From NCBI GenBank assembly GCA_050943135.1, contig JBMNOP010000004.1, positions 62,001 to 126,000 of the forward strand: a stretch of DNA of 64,000 bases, given 5' to 3'. Numbering within the stretch: the first letter of the stretch is position 1; the number at the start of each line of letters is the position of its first letter. The stretch is from RUG695 sp050943135. GTDB lineage: Bacteria > Planctomycetota > Planctomycetia > Pirellulales > Thermoguttaceae. Below, one piece after another: positions 41,205-50,479 of this stretch. The notes below the pieces were generated by a model, which searched no databases, was not told the origin of the DNA, and was given only the letters and a program-made list of their open reading frames with translations. A program made the translations under genes and the position numbers.

Positions 41205-44113
41205 GGTGTCTTCTCCTCCTGCTCGGGAATCTCTTTGCTTTCCGGAAGATTTTCGGTTTGCGGCGCATCTGCGGCGGGGTGGCTCTCCTTCGCTGCCGTC
41301 CCCTCTTCGGGCGGTAGCTCGGCGTCAGGTTCCGCGGCGGCGTCGTGTTGTGTTTCTTCCACTTGCGGTTGTACCTCGGTGTTGGCCGGCGTCGCGGTTT
41401 CCTTGGGCGTGTCGGTGTTCCGTTCGATCCTGTAGGAAATCACGCCGGTATTGTGCGAGACGATGAGGAATGTTTCGTCGTCCCAATTGGCAATCGCCGC
41501 ACCGGTCACCTCGCGGCCGAGCGCGAATTTATCGATGAGGGAACCGTTTTCCTCAAAAAACCAGATCACCCCTTCGCGGGTCGGAACAATCCATTCGACC
41601 TTCCCGTCGCCGTCGAGATCGCCGGAGACGATCCGCTCGGTATGGTTACCCCAAGTGCTCCCCTCCATCGGGGTTTCGCAGATGATTTCGCCGTCCGTCG
41701 AAAGAACGGCAAAGTATGGGGTCGGAGAACCCATGTGTGTCAGAAGCGCGGCAAAAATCTCGGTCGTTTTGTTCGGGTCACTCGCATCGTCGGGCGGGGT
41801 GAACCAGACCACCGAGACATCTTCGGGTGTTTCGATCGCCCTGAGGCGTTGCCCGTTACCGATATCGTTCTCGATCAGTTCCCCTTTTCCGTCGGAAGGG
41901 GAATTCATCGCCATCAGGGCGCGGCGCGGTTCGCCGCCGGGGACCTTGCCCCGGACAAAACCGATTCGGTACGGGGCAATCACACGTTCGTCTTTCCAGT
42001 AGATGCGGCACTTGTTCGAGCCGGGTTCGGCCTGCGTCGCGACGGAATAGATGCCATGGATCGGGATCAGGTTGGAAGTGTTGTCTCCGCAGAGGGCCAC
42101 GATCAGTTCGGGTTCACCGTCTTCGTTCACGTCGTTCAGAAGCGCATCGGCAACCCACTGCTGGCGGGCCGAGGCCAAATTGGCCGTGCTGATCGGTTCG
42201 AGTCGGCCGCCGAAAATCGAAACTTTGTGGGTGTCGAGGAACGAAGAAGCCGCGATATATCGTTTTCCGTCACCGGCGCGTACTGTCCTCAGGAAACTGA
42301 CCGGTTCCCCCGTCCCGGTCGGCTGGCTGCGGAGGAGTTTCCCCCCGGGGTCAAGGACGGCGATCAGATTCCCCCCGTAGGGAATAAGGATCGACTTGTT
42401 CGGTATCGCGCCCGGTCCGGCCGACACGTCGTCGGAAATGACCAACGGGTTCGACGGGTCGGAGAGGGTCTGTGTCCAAACTTGGGTCAGCGAGATCTTC
42501 TCGGGAAGAGCAAAGGGGGCGTAATGGACAAACGCGGCGGAAGTCTCGTTTCGAATGGCGTAATAGTCGTTCTCTTCGGCAGAGGCAAGCAGGTCTTCGA
42601 GCCCCCGGGCCGCCGTTTCAAAGGCAGTGATATCGGCCTTGTAAATGTCACGGCCGTCGCCCAAGTTGATCAGGTTCGCTTGGAGTGTTACATACGAGGT
42701 TGGCTGGTTATAATATTTTTGGACGATCCCATCGGCGTCGATGATCACCAAAGAGGGTTTTGAAAGGGACCCGATCGGCGGTCGTTTCAGGTCGACGAAA
42801 CGAACCCGGTAAAGGGGGAACCGAAACCCGAGCAGTCCGTAATCGGAAAGGACCCCGGCATCGGAACGGCTGTTGTCGTCGACGTTCACCGCGTAAAACT
42901 CAAATCGCGGATCGTTTACGAACATCGTGGCCGTCTGATACATCTGCTGAAGAAGCGCTTTGCTGCGCTCCCAAACCAGTGCCGAGTTGCCTGACCCTCC
43001 CCAGAGAGCAAAAACGCGAATACGCCGGTGCGGCTCGTCAAGCACGAGGGGTGAGTCGCCGGAAAAAAGAGGTATCAGGCGAATCGGCGGAGCTTTATGC
43101 CCGTAGAAACTCAGTTCGGCGGAAACGAAATGATCAACCTCTTCGACACCGCTCCCGACCTGAACGGTGAACTGTTCCGGAGGAATCACGTCGGAAGGGG
43201 GAACCTCGTCGGCGATGACCTGGTTCGGAAAATCCATCGAAAGCTCCAGAACGCGATCGACCCCTTCCGGAACCTCGATCCGCTCGATCGGAAGCTCGAT
43301 GCGAACGATCCCGTTCGTTTCGCGGTTGACCCAGAAGATGCGTCCGCCTTCGGGCGCGTTGACCGAGATCCGGTCACAGGCGATTTTTTCGGCGTTCGGA
43401 TCGGCCTTATCGAAACTCAGGTAGCGGGGGGCAAGGAGTTTCACGACCGGGGCGCCCGGAGTCGGCAGAAATGCGTTGATCCCGATAAGGGTTTTCAGCG
43501 GTTCGCGCGCCATCAGCAGAATCAGTTGCGGAGGAGCCCAAAAGATGTCCTGCGGCAACGGCATATTCATGGCGATGCCAAGTTTAAGATCGGGATAAAA
43601 TTCCCGAACGGAGGAGAAAATGTGGGGCGCTTTGACTTTGAGGATCTGCCCGTTGTAGAGGGGGATATCGATTTTTCCCCAGATGTAGTCTCCGTCGCTG
43701 ATCAGTGTACCGTCGGCGACCTGCATACGAACGTAATTCGGCTTCTGAAAGGTCAGGCTGGCGTTACGGCGAATCTCGTTCTTCGCCCCCCCGCTCTCGT
43801 AGACGATCTTCACGTAACCTTGGTCGGAATAATATTTCAGCATGTCGTGCTGATAGACATTCAGCACATCACGGAGGATCTCCTCGACAGACTCGTCCGA
43901 CGGTTCCGGCTGCGGCTCCTCGTCGGGATTGACCTCGACGGGGGGAGGAGTCGGTTCGGCAACCGGCTGCGGCTCTTCGGAGCGGCAGCCCGAGAACAAA
44001 GCAAAACAGAAAACAAGAATCAGAGCCCCGGCGAACCGTCGACCATTCTTTCCCGAAACGAACCTTGTTCGGCCAGGCGCACCCGATGGCTCTACTGTAC
44101 CTGTTACCGGCAT
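41201..44113 (-). CDS. Large lipoprotein with LolA-like, thioredoxin-like and beta-propeller-like parts
   Basis: A 970-residue lipoprotein; the signal peptide ends LFSGC (Cys about residue 43), and AGGAGA precedes the ATG by six bases. A Pro/Glu-rich spacer follows. Residues about 80-320 (YQHDMLKYYSDQGYVKIVY, VRMQVADGTLISDGDYIW) recall LolA/DUF2092-type lipid-binding sheets. Residues about 370-470 (IRVFALWGG... PSLVIIDADGIVQKYY) recall a thioredoxin-like fold without a CxxC pair. The rest carries VCBS-like repeats (NDVNEDGEPELIVAL, GDLDGDGKVEWIVPT), then an 80-residue Glu/Pro/Ala tail. These assignments are by pattern only. It lies 20 bp after the LutA-like gene and is coupled to the UPF0173 gene. 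Confidence 0.7.
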   Translation of the reverse strand: MPVTGTVEPSGAPGRTRFVSGKNGRRFAGALILVFCFALFSGCRSEEPQPVAEPTPPPVEVNPDEEPQPEPSDESVEEILRDVLNVYQHDMLKYYSDQGYVKIVYESGGAKNEIRRNASLTFQKPNYVRMQVADGTLISDGDYIWGKIDIPLYNGQILKVKAPHIFSSVREFYPDLKLGIAMNMPLPQDIFWAPPQLILLMAREPLKTLIGINAFLPTPGAPVVKLLAPRYLSFDKADPNAEKIACDRISVNAPEGGRIFWVNRETNGIVRIELPIERIEVPEGVDRVLELSMDFPNQVIADEVPPSDVIPPEQFTVQVGSGVEEVDHFVSAELSFYGHKAPPIRLIPLFSGDSPLVLDEPHRRIRVFALWGGSGNSALVWERSKALLQQMYQTATMFVNDPRFEFYAVNVDDNSRSDAGVLSDYGLLGFRFPLYRVRFVDLKRPPIGSLSKPSLVIIDADGIVQKYYNQPTSYVTLQANLINLGDGRDIYKADITAFETAARGLEDLLASAEENDYYAIRNETSAAFVHYAPFALPEKISLTQVWTQTLSDPSNPLVISDDVSAGPGAIPNKSILIPYGGNLIAVLDPGGKLLRSQPTGTGEPVSFLRTVRAGDGKRYIAASSFLDTHKVSIFGGRLEPISTANLASARQQWVADALLNDVNEDGEPELIVALCGDNTSNLIPIHGIYSVATQAEPGSNKCRIYWKDERVIAPYRIGFVRGKVPGGEPRRALMAMNSPSDGKGELIENDIGNGQRLRAIETPEDVSVVWFTPPDDASDPNKTTEIFAALLTHMGSPTPYFAVLSTDGEIICETPMEGSTWGNHTERIVSGDLDGDGKVEWIVPTREGVIWFFEENGSLIDKFALGREVTGAAIANWDDETFLIVSHNTGVISYRIERNTDTPKETATPANTEVQPQVEETQHDAAAEPDAELPPEEGTAAKESHPAADAPQTENLPESKEIPEQEEKTP

Positions 44114-44133
44114 ATCGTCTCCTGAGAACTCGG

Positions 44134-44907
44134 CTATTGGTTGACGAGGATTTCGGCAAGGTGGAAAATATCGACCTTGCGACAGGCCGGGTCATGCCGC
44201 ATCATGCCGCCGAAATGCATCGCGCAACTCAAGTCGGGGGTGGCGACGACGTCGGCCCCGCTCTTCAAGATGTTTTCCACCTTCAGTTTCCCCATCGCCA
44301 GAGACGTACCGGCCATCTTCACGCTAAACGTGCCGCCGAATCCGCAACATTCGTCGGCCGACGGGATCGGGGTGTATTCGAGGTCCTTCACGTTGAGCAG
44401 GAGAGTTTCGGCAGCGTCGGCCATCCCAAGTTCACGCCGTCCGTGGCAGCCGACATGCAGGGCCGTCTTGCGGGGATAACGCGCCCCCACATCGGTCACC
44501 TCGAGAATGTTGACCAGGAACTCACAGAATTCATAGACCCGGCTGCCGGTTTGCACGGCAGGGAGCGAAGGGTCGGCCTCGGCAAAGAAGACGCGTGTCA
44601 TGGCGGCGCAGGCACTCGACGGGGTCAGGATCAGGTCATAATCGCCAAAAACCTCATGAAACTTATTCATCACCTTGATCGCGTCTTTCCGATAGCCGGA
44701 ATTGAACGCGGGCTGCCCGCAACAGGTCTGCTCGGAAGGATAGGTATACGAAACACCGAGCCGATCGAGAATTTTCGTTACGGCGATCCCGGCTTCCGGG
44801 TAGAATTGGTCCATAAAGCAGGGAATAAAGAGAGCGACCTTTTCGCCCGAACGGTACCGAGGAAAATTCCAGTGTGGTACGGCTTTGTTCAGCTGTTCGA
44901 TTGTCAT
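44134..44907 (-). CDS. LutA/YkgE-like (Fe-S) protein with two CCG domains
   Basis: A 257-residue cysteine-rich protein with two CCG motifs: EQTCCGQPAFNSG (about residues 60-72) and DECCGFGG (about 189-196), each with an upstream Cys (FIPCFMD, VGCHGRR). The closing TPDLSCAMHFGG is typical of LutA. In LutABC the complex oxidises lactate to pyruvate; here LutB and LutC are absent, so the partner must be encoded elsewhere or the protein works with another reductase. It probably heads the run to the 970-residue lipoprotein and UPF0173 genes. Confidence 0.85.
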   Translation of the reverse strand: MTIEQLNKAVPHWNFPRYRSGEKVALFIPCFMDQFYPEAGIAVTKILDRLGVSYTYPSEQTCCGQPAFNSGYRKDAIKVMNKFHEVFGDYDLILTPSSACAAMTRVFFAEADPSLPAVQTGSRVYEFCEFLVNILEVTDVGARYPRKTALHVGCHGRRELGMADAAETLLLNVKDLEYTPIPSADECCGFGGTFSVKMAGTSLAMGKLKVENILKSGADVVATPDLSCAMHFGGMMRHDPACRKVDIFHLAEILVNQ

Positions 44908-44992
44908 ACAAACGCTCCTGGTAGATGATAATCGGCGCGGCGCGTAACCGGGGATTAAGTCGTCGGGACAGGGGCGACTTCGGTATTACGTC

Positions 44993-45175
44993 TTATTTTA
45001 GTTTTCGAAAAATAAAGAAATTGATGGTGCCGAGAACCCCGTTCGTCAAAATAAACCAGATGTCTGTCAATAGGCTGGCCCGCCCGAAAGGGATGCCGGT
45101 CAGCATATCGAGCAGGAAAATCAGCAACAAGATGGCAAAAATCGCCATAGCGACAATACAGAGGGCTTTGGACAT
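44993..45175 (-). CDS. 60-residue membrane protein, unknown
   Basis: Two hydrophobic segments (about residues 5-25 and 38-56) joined by a short loop, with the C-terminal basic end FRKLK. A longer frame in another phase on the same strand is less likely. A perfect 12-bp palindrome, GCAAAATTTTGC at 45190-45201, lies just upstream of the start. No family recognised. Confidence 0.5.
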   Translation of the reverse strand: MSKALCIVAMAIFAILLLIFLLDMLTGIPFGRASLLTDIWFILTNGVLGTINFFIFRKLK

Positions 45176-45211
45176 AACTCACGGGGTCGGCAAAATTTTG
45201 CTAACAAAACG

Positions 45212-45232
45212 CCCCGTCTTTCGGCGACGGGG
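45212..45232 (-). terminator. Hairpin, possible terminator
   Basis: CCCCGTC (45212-45218) pairs with GACGGGG (45226-45232) around a 7-base loop. On the minus strand CGTTTTGTT follows. It lies between the kinase gene and the 60-residue gene. Confidence 0.45.
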
Positions 45233-45335
45233 AAACAGTCTATACCCATTATAGTATGGATGAGGATAAATAAAAAGAGGATTCCGCCTCCTTTACACGA
45301 AAAACGAAACGGAGAAAAGGGAAAAAGGGGGAAGC

Positions 45336-45362
45336 GGAGAAAAAACGGTTTTTCGCTCTCCG
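45336..45362 (-). terminator. Probable terminator of the histidine kinase gene
   Basis: GCGGAG and CTCCGC close a hairpin whose inner part pairs an A-run with a T-run. It starts within 10 bp of the kinase stop codon, and a pyrimidine-rich run with five T follows. Confidence 0.5.
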
Positions 45363-45370
45363 CCTCGGGC

Positions 45371-46150
45371 TCAGGACGGCGTCGGAGTCGATAAGATCGG
45401 GAATCGGAGCTTGAAGGCGGTTCCTTTTCCGAGGCTGCTTTCGACCCGCACCTTGCCACGATGCCGTTCGATCACCCTTTTACAAAGGGCAAGTCCAAGA
45501 CCCGTTCCACCTTTTCCGCTCCCGTCGGGCCCCTCTTTGGTGGTATAAAACGAATCGAAGATTTTGGGAAGCTTTTCGGGCGGGATCCCGGTCCCGAAAT
45601 CGCGGATCATCAGCTCGACCGCCGTCCCGGTCGGATCGGGACCGATTTTCAGAAGGAGCCGTCCGCCTTCGGGCATCGCCTGCCGGGCATTGATCAGCAG
45701 ATTGACCAGTACCTGCTCGATCTGATTGGCGTTGGCCGAAATTTCGGGTACGGGAAGAAAATTCTTCTCGACGCTGATCCGGTACTTGTTCATTTCACGA
45801 TCGAGAAGGAGAAGAACGTCTTCGGTGATCGCGACCAGATCGGTCGGCTCGAACCCCGGTTTGCGATTACGGGCCAACCCCAGGACGGTCGCGGTAATTT
45901 TGGCAGCGCGGTTCGAAGCTTCCAAAATTTTGTTGAACGCCTTGTCGCGGGTCACTTTGTCCTGATGACGGATCCCCATCTTGGCATAGTTCAAAACGGT
46001 TGTCAGAATATTGTTGAACTCGTGCGTCGTGGTCGAGGCCAGCTCGCCGACCGCCGTCAATTGCGCGGCCTGTTCGAGCCGGGCTTCCAGCAGATTGATT
46101 CTTTCCAAAAGTTCGGTTCGTTCCACTTCCCAATTCTTGTCCGATGGCAT
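45371..46150 (-). CDS. Soluble histidine kinase
   Basis: A 259-residue kinase without membrane segments or sensor domain. A short coiled coil (about residues 8-35) leads into the dimerisation helix with the H box THEFNNILT (His about residue 43). The ATPase part has the N box VLVNLLINARQAM, G1 DFGTGIPP, F box FDSFYTT and G2 GGTGLGLALCKRVIE. The HEFNN form is typical of NtrB-like and planctomycete kinases. No response regulator adjoins it. It may sense through a partner binding its coiled coil. The ATG at 46150 was chosen; an upstream TTG in frame is the alternative. Confidence 0.85.
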   Translation of the reverse strand: MPSDKNWEVERTELLERINLLEARLEQAAQLTAVGELASTTTHEFNNILTTVLNYAKMGIRHQDKVTRDKAFNKILEASNRAAKITATVLGLARNRKPGFEPTDLVAITEDVLLLLDREMNKYRISVEKNFLPVPEISANANQIEQVLVNLLINARQAMPEGGRLLLKIGPDPTGTAVELMIRDFGTGIPPEKLPKIFDSFYTTKEGPDGSGKGGTGLGLALCKRVIERHRGKVRVESSLGKGTAFKLRFPILSTPTPS

Positions 46151-46317
46151 TCCGCTCACTTCTTTCTTTCGGCACTTCCCCTGCAATCTTACCCACTCTA
46201 AACTTTTTTGCGAGTGAAAGGTTGGAAGAGGGCTTTCGGTACCATCGTCTTATCCGCCCCCTCTCCCCTTCGCCGGGAGCCGATTTTATGCAAAAATATT
46301 TTTTCCGGACGTGAAAC

Positions 46318-46346
46318 TTGACGTATTCGTCATGATCGGTTATAAA
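46318..46346 (+). promoter_or_regulatory. Sigma70-like promoter for the ACT-domain gene, with a dyad
   Basis: TTGACG (46318-46323), 17-nt spacer, TATAAA (46341-46346). An inverted repeat TGACG, TATT, CGTCA (46319-46332) overlaps the -35 hexamer and spacer and may be a repressor site. Confidence 0.55.
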
Positions 46347-46407
46347 TGGTCCGGTTTCCTCGGGAGCTTATAAATGTTTTTGGTGCCGAAACCAAGGAGT
46401 CGCTGCC

Positions 46408-46836
46408 ATGAAGCTGAAGCAAATTTCCCTTTTCCTGGAAAATCGTCCGGGACACCTGAGTTCCGCTTGCCGAAAATTGGCCGACGCCGGCCTGAATGTT
46501 GAAGCGATGGCACTGGCCGATACCAAACACTACGGCATTCTCCGCTTTCTGGTCAAGGACTGGAAAAGGGGCTTGGAGATCTGCGAGCAAAGCGGATTGG
46601 TCGCCAAGGTCACCGATGTGATCGCGGTCTGTGTTTCAAACACTCCCGGGGGCCTGGCCGGTCTCCTGGCGATTTTGGCCAAGACGAGCGTCAATATCGA
46701 GTACATGCACGGGTTCAACTTCCATCATTCCGGCAAGGCGGTCATCGTCTTGCGGGTCGACAAACCGGACGAGGCCCTTGCCTCTCTCAAGGAGGCCAAT
46801 GTGGAAATCATGACCGAAGAAAAATTCTTCATCTGA
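46408..46836 (+). CDS. Double ACT-domain protein
   Basis: A 142-residue protein made of two ACT domains (residues 1-68 and 70-142: LFLENRPGHLSSACRKLADAGLN, then VSNTPGGLAGLLAILAKTSVNIEY). ACT domains bind amino acids and regulate enzymes. Relatives often sit beside phenylacetate-CoA ligase genes, which is not so here. AAGGAG precedes the ATG by eight bases. It may control the synthesis or use of an amino acid; hisA follows 100 bp downstream in the same direction. Confidence 0.85.
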   Translation: MKLKQISLFLENRPGHLSSACRKLADAGLNVEAMALADTKHYGILRFLVKDWKRGLEICEQSGLVAKVTDVIAVCVSNTPGGLAGLLAILAKTSVNIEYMHGFNFHHSGKAVIVLRVDKPDEALASLKEANVEIMTEEKFFI

Positions 46837-46936
46837 ATCGAGTGTTTTCGAAAGGGTCGCTTCCGTCTCGCCAAGGGGCGCCTTTCCCTTTTTCGGGGTT
46901 ATCCTGATATTCATCCTCAACCCGGAAGAAACAAGA

Positions 46937-47650
46937 ATGGAAATTTGGCCGGCAATCGATATTCGCGGGGGGCAATGTGTCCGGCTCGTGCAAGGTGACT
47001 ATAACCGAGAGACCGTCTACAGCTCGGCACCTGCCGACATGGCGGAACATTGGGCATCCCTCGGCGCGAAACATCTTCACCTGGTCGATCTCGACGGCGC
47101 TAAAGACGGCCGGAGTACTAACGCCGCCGCGGTTGCCGAGATCGTTCGTCGTGTTACGATTCCCTGCGAGCTGGGGGGTGGCATCCGTAACGAAGAGGCG
47201 ATCCGCACCTACCTCGACATGGGTGTCAGCCGACTGGTGATCGGCACGCTCGCCTTAAAAGAAAAAGCCTGGTTCCGCGAAATGGCGCAAAAATACCCGA
47301 ACCGTCTTGTCTTGGGGATCGACGCCAAAGAGGGAAAGGTCGCGGTCAACGGCTGGCTCGAAACGAGCCGGACTTCCGCCGTCGACCTGGCACGGGAATT
47401 TGCCGACCTTCCTCTGGCCGCGCTCGTCTATACCGATATCGCGACCGACGGCATGATGAAAGGCCCCAATTTCAAAGAGATAGAACTGATGAATCGCGAG
47501 ACGACGATTCCGCTCGTCGCCTCGGGGGGTGTAACACGCCTGGCCGACGTCACGCGTCTGGCCGAACTGAACATCCCCGCCTGTATTATCGGGCGCGCCC
47601 TCTACGAAAAGACGATCGATCTGACCGAAGCACTGAAATACGAGGCGTAA
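46937..47650 (+). CDS. hisA: HisA, ProFAR isomerase
   Basis: A 237-residue (beta-alpha)8 enzyme of histidine synthesis, converting ProFAR to PRFAR. Catalytic Asp residues are in AIDIRGG (residue 8) and GIDAKEG (about 130); the phosphate-binding segments are ELGGGIRN and VASGGVT, and YTDIATDGMMKGPN is a family signature. Length is normal. Other his genes are absent, so the pathway is dispersed in this genome. Confidence 0.95.
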   Translation: MEIWPAIDIRGGQCVRLVQGDYNRETVYSSAPADMAEHWASLGAKHLHLVDLDGAKDGRSTNAAAVAEIVRRVTIPCELGGGIRNEEAIRTYLDMGVSRLVIGTLALKEKAWFREMAQKYPNRLVLGIDAKEGKVAVNGWLETSRTSAVDLAREFADLPLAALVYTDIATDGMMKGPNFKEIELMNRETTIPLVASGGVTRLADVTRLAELNIPACIIGRALYEKTIDLTEALKYEA

Positions 47651-47726
47651 CACGCTGCCGAGACCCTGCCGCAAACGGTTCGTCGCCGCGCGGCGGTATT
47701 GTGTTACCGGCAACAGATGCGTTAGG

Positions 47727-50477
47727 TCAAGGGGTCAGTACCTTTTCGGCCTCGACCCAACCGCTCGTGCCGTCGACCGTTTTCACCCGAAGCCAATTTC
47801 CGCGCGCCTCTTCAAGACGGCACTCGCTCAGCTTGTCGAGACTGAGAATCGCCTCATAACCGGGACCGCTCCCTTTCCGAAGCTCGGCATCTTCGCGCAG
47901 AATCCCGCGCCGGGTGTCGGCAACATGGTCGGCGGCGAGCGTACCGAACAGAAGGAGCGAGAGCACAAACGCGGTCGCGGCGGCACACACCAGGCGCCCG
48001 GGCCGTTTTCCGGGACGAACGATCCACACCGCTACCAAAAGGAAAGTCAGCAGCGTTAAGAGCACGAAGAGCATCTCCTGCATCGGCCGGGAAAGGGTCC
48101 CTCTCCAAAAGAGGACCGTTTCGAGAAAAGTCTTCTTTTCGGCGGTCGCGTCGGGCCGCAGCGCGGCGATATTGGCTTTCAATGCCTTGTCGGTCGGCAT
48201 ATACCGTTCGGCACGTCGCCAGGCCGAGAGGGCTCTCGCCGGATTCCCCGCACGGTAATACGCATTGCCCAGATTGTAAAGGATCGGACCGTTTCTTTTT
48301 CCTTCGGCCAGCAACCCTTCGTAGATCGCCGCCGACTGCCGAAACCCGCGGGTGCTCTCTTCGGCGGATTCCTCCGACTTTTCGGCCTCATCGAACAGGC
48401 GAACCGCACGGTCGAACCGCTCTTGGGTTTCGGTATCGGCTCGACACCCGGCCAACAGAGGTATTGCAAGAGCCAGCAGAAATCCGGCGATTTTCGCTCG
48501 GCGGAATTTCCTCCCCTTTTCGGCGCCGAGTCTCCGAAGAACGGTCTGCCAGCAACGATAAAGTTCGAGTGTTTCGGACTCGGAAACCGAACCTGCATGC
48601 CCGGCAAACATCTGTTCTTCCAGTCGGTCGAAAAAGGCTCTCAAATCACTCAACACGCGCTCGGTTTCCCCATCCGGTTTGTCTCCCGCCATCGAGGAGA
48701 AGAGGATGTCGATGTCACCGCGTGTTACCGCGTCGAGACGGGTCGTAAGGCGCGTCGCAACCGGTGTCAGAAACGCCGCGACCACCGCTTGACGGAGCTG
48801 ATCGGGCGGACCGACAAACGCCCTGCGCAATCGCTTTTCCCCTTCGCGCAAAAGCTCGGCCTCCGAACCGGCCGTCGCGATCTTACGGCGCCGAATGTAT
48901 TTCCCGCCGCCGAGCACGAGGAGTGCTGCGTAAAGTGTTCCGGCAAAGAGCAAAAGCTCGGTCGGCGAATAGGTCTTTACTGTGCGACCGAGTCGTCTGT
49001 TCCCGTAGATTCCACGCTCGGTCTTTTCCGCACCGTTTGCGTTCGGTTCCTCGTCGGCGGCAAAACTCGACAGGTCGGCACTCCCGACGTTAACGGTCAG
49101 CGGCATTTCCTCGGTGTAAAGCGTCCGGAATTCCCCCTGCGCGGCATCGAAATAGGAGAGCGAAATCGAAGGAAAAGGAGCATCGCCCGGGGTCAGCGGG
49201 CGCAGACTCCATGTCCAACGGACGGCTCCGGAAAGTTGTTCTTCGGTCGGAGGATATACTTTAAACCGGGATTTGAGTTGCGGGGCCGAAGCCAAGTCGG
49301 GGGCGGCCAGATCGGTCTTCCCCTTGTCGCCCGCGAGAGTAATCACCAGCGAGAGGGTCTGACCGACCCCGGCCTCGGACGACGAGAGTTGCGCCTCGAC
49401 CCGACACGGGCGTGCCGAACCGACCACGCCGATATACCCCTCGGGACGGGGGTTCGGAATCTCGTTCACCGTAAGTTTCAGCCGGGGAGTCGCGGCATAA
49501 ATATCACGGCCATTGACTTGGCCCTTGAGAAGCGCACGATTCAGATCGAACTCTCCGGCCTCCTCGGCGGTAAACCCACGCGAAAAGTCGTACCGCCAAA
49601 TCGACGTTCCCTTGTCGGTGTCGCCGTCGCTCTTGACAATTTCCCCCTCGGGGAGAAACGTGAGCGGTCTCTGTCCTTCGCCGAAAAGGAAGAAGGGATT
49701 ATTGCTGTGAATATGGTTGACAACAAACCCGCTGTGTGAATTGAGATAAGACGCGATCCATTGCGAAAACTCCTCGTTCGGAACAATTCCGTTCGGGAGA
49801 GGTTCGTCGAGCCCCCAGGCAAAAGTGAGCAGGAGTGGGTTTTCGTCGGTATATCGCATGGGATTGACAGGCTTCTGCTTGCCGAAATCCTGTTTCAGGT
49901 AGACCGAAAGCGTGATCGTGATCGGGGTCAGCGGATAGATTTTCTCCGGAGTGACCTTCACTTCAAGACGCGCGGCTTTCTGATCGACCGGTGCATTTTG
50001 GTCTTCCGGTTCCACCACCCGCAAAAGAACGGGGTCCGCTTCAACCAAGGCTCCGCCCGACTTGACGAGCGGCGGCTCGATCTGAATCGTTCCCCCTTGT
50101 TTAGGGGTCAGTCGGTAGAGGAAGGTCATCCCCCGATCTTCGGTGACCGTCGTTTTTCCGTTAACGGTAATCCGAATCGAATGAGACATCGGCTCCTTCC
50201 CCTGATACTCGACCTCGAACTCTTCGTCGAGGTAGCTCATATCGGGGGGCGTGTCGATATCGGCGTTTTTGACCTGTACGCGAAGGAGACACGATTCGCC
50301 CGGCCAAATCTTTTGCGGGGCCACCGAAAGGTTCATCGACGGCTTTGCGGAAGCCGCCCCCCACGCACTCCCCGCCAAAGCGAAAAGAGAAAGAAAGAGC
50401 GATACGACGCCGAACGCCGCACGATCATTCAAGTGGTGTTTCAAAAGGTTATAAGTTCCGGGCAAATTCTTTTTCAC
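47727..50477 (-). CDS. BatD-BatE fusion: oxygen-tolerance/aerotolerance envelope protein with TPR and SH3
   Basis: A 916-residue protein, last of the MoxR-Bat run. It begins with a signal peptide (ending AWGA, residue 41) and BatD beta-sandwich repeats (about 45-480). A membrane helix (about 515-535) precedes a helical cytoplasmic-like part. Then comes PLLAGC (about 672-677), a lipobox-like sequence in the middle of the chain, followed by a TPR motif (YNLGNAYYRAGNPARALSAWRRA), two membrane helices (about 790-840) and a C-terminal SH3-like domain (GSGPGYEAILSLDKL... WLRVKTVDGTSGWVE). The last part equals BatE. Bat proteins aid stress tolerance in Bacteroidota and spirochaetes; the mechanism is unknown. 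The start lies 2 bp after the BatB-type stop. Confidence 0.8.
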   Translation of the reverse strand: MKKNLPGTYNLLKHHLNDRAAFGVVSLFLSLFALAGSAWGAASAKPSMNLSVAPQKIWPGESCLLRVQVKNADIDTPPDMSYLDEEFEVEYQGKEPMSHSIRITVNGKTTVTEDRGMTFLYRLTPKQGGTIQIEPPLVKSGGALVEADPVLLRVVEPEDQNAPVDQKAARLEVKVTPEKIYPLTPITITLSVYLKQDFGKQKPVNPMRYTDENPLLLTFAWGLDEPLPNGIVPNEEFSQWIASYLNSHSGFVVNHIHSNNPFFLFGEGQRPLTFLPEGEIVKSDGDTDKGTSIWRYDFSRGFTAEEAGEFDLNRALLKGQVNGRDIYAATPRLKLTVNEIPNPRPEGYIGVVGSARPCRVEAQLSSSEAGVGQTLSLVITLAGDKGKTDLAAPDLASAPQLKSRFKVYPPTEEQLSGAVRWTWSLRPLTPGDAPFPSISLSYFDAAQGEFRTLYTEEMPLTVNVGSADLSSFAADEEPNANGAEKTERGIYGNRRLGRTVKTYSPTELLLFAGTLYAALLVLGGGKYIRRRKIATAGSEAELLREGEKRLRRAFVGPPDQLRQAVVAAFLTPVATRLTTRLDAVTRGDIDILFSSMAGDKPDGETERVLSDLRAFFDRLEEQMFAGHAGSVSESETLELYRCWQTVLRRLGAEKGRKFRRAKIAGFLLALAIPLLAGCRADTETQERFDRAVRLFDEAEKSEESAEESTRGFRQSAAIYEGLLAEGKRNGPILYNLGNAYYRAGNPARALSAWRRAERYMPTDKALKANIAALRPDATAEKKTFLETVLFWRGTLSRPMQEMLFVLLTLLTFLLVAVWIVRPGKRPGRLVCAAATAFVLSLLLFGTLAADHVADTRRGILREDAELRKGSGPGYEAILSLDKLSECRLEEARGNWLRVKTVDGTSGWVEAEKVLTP

Positions 50478-50479
50478 GG

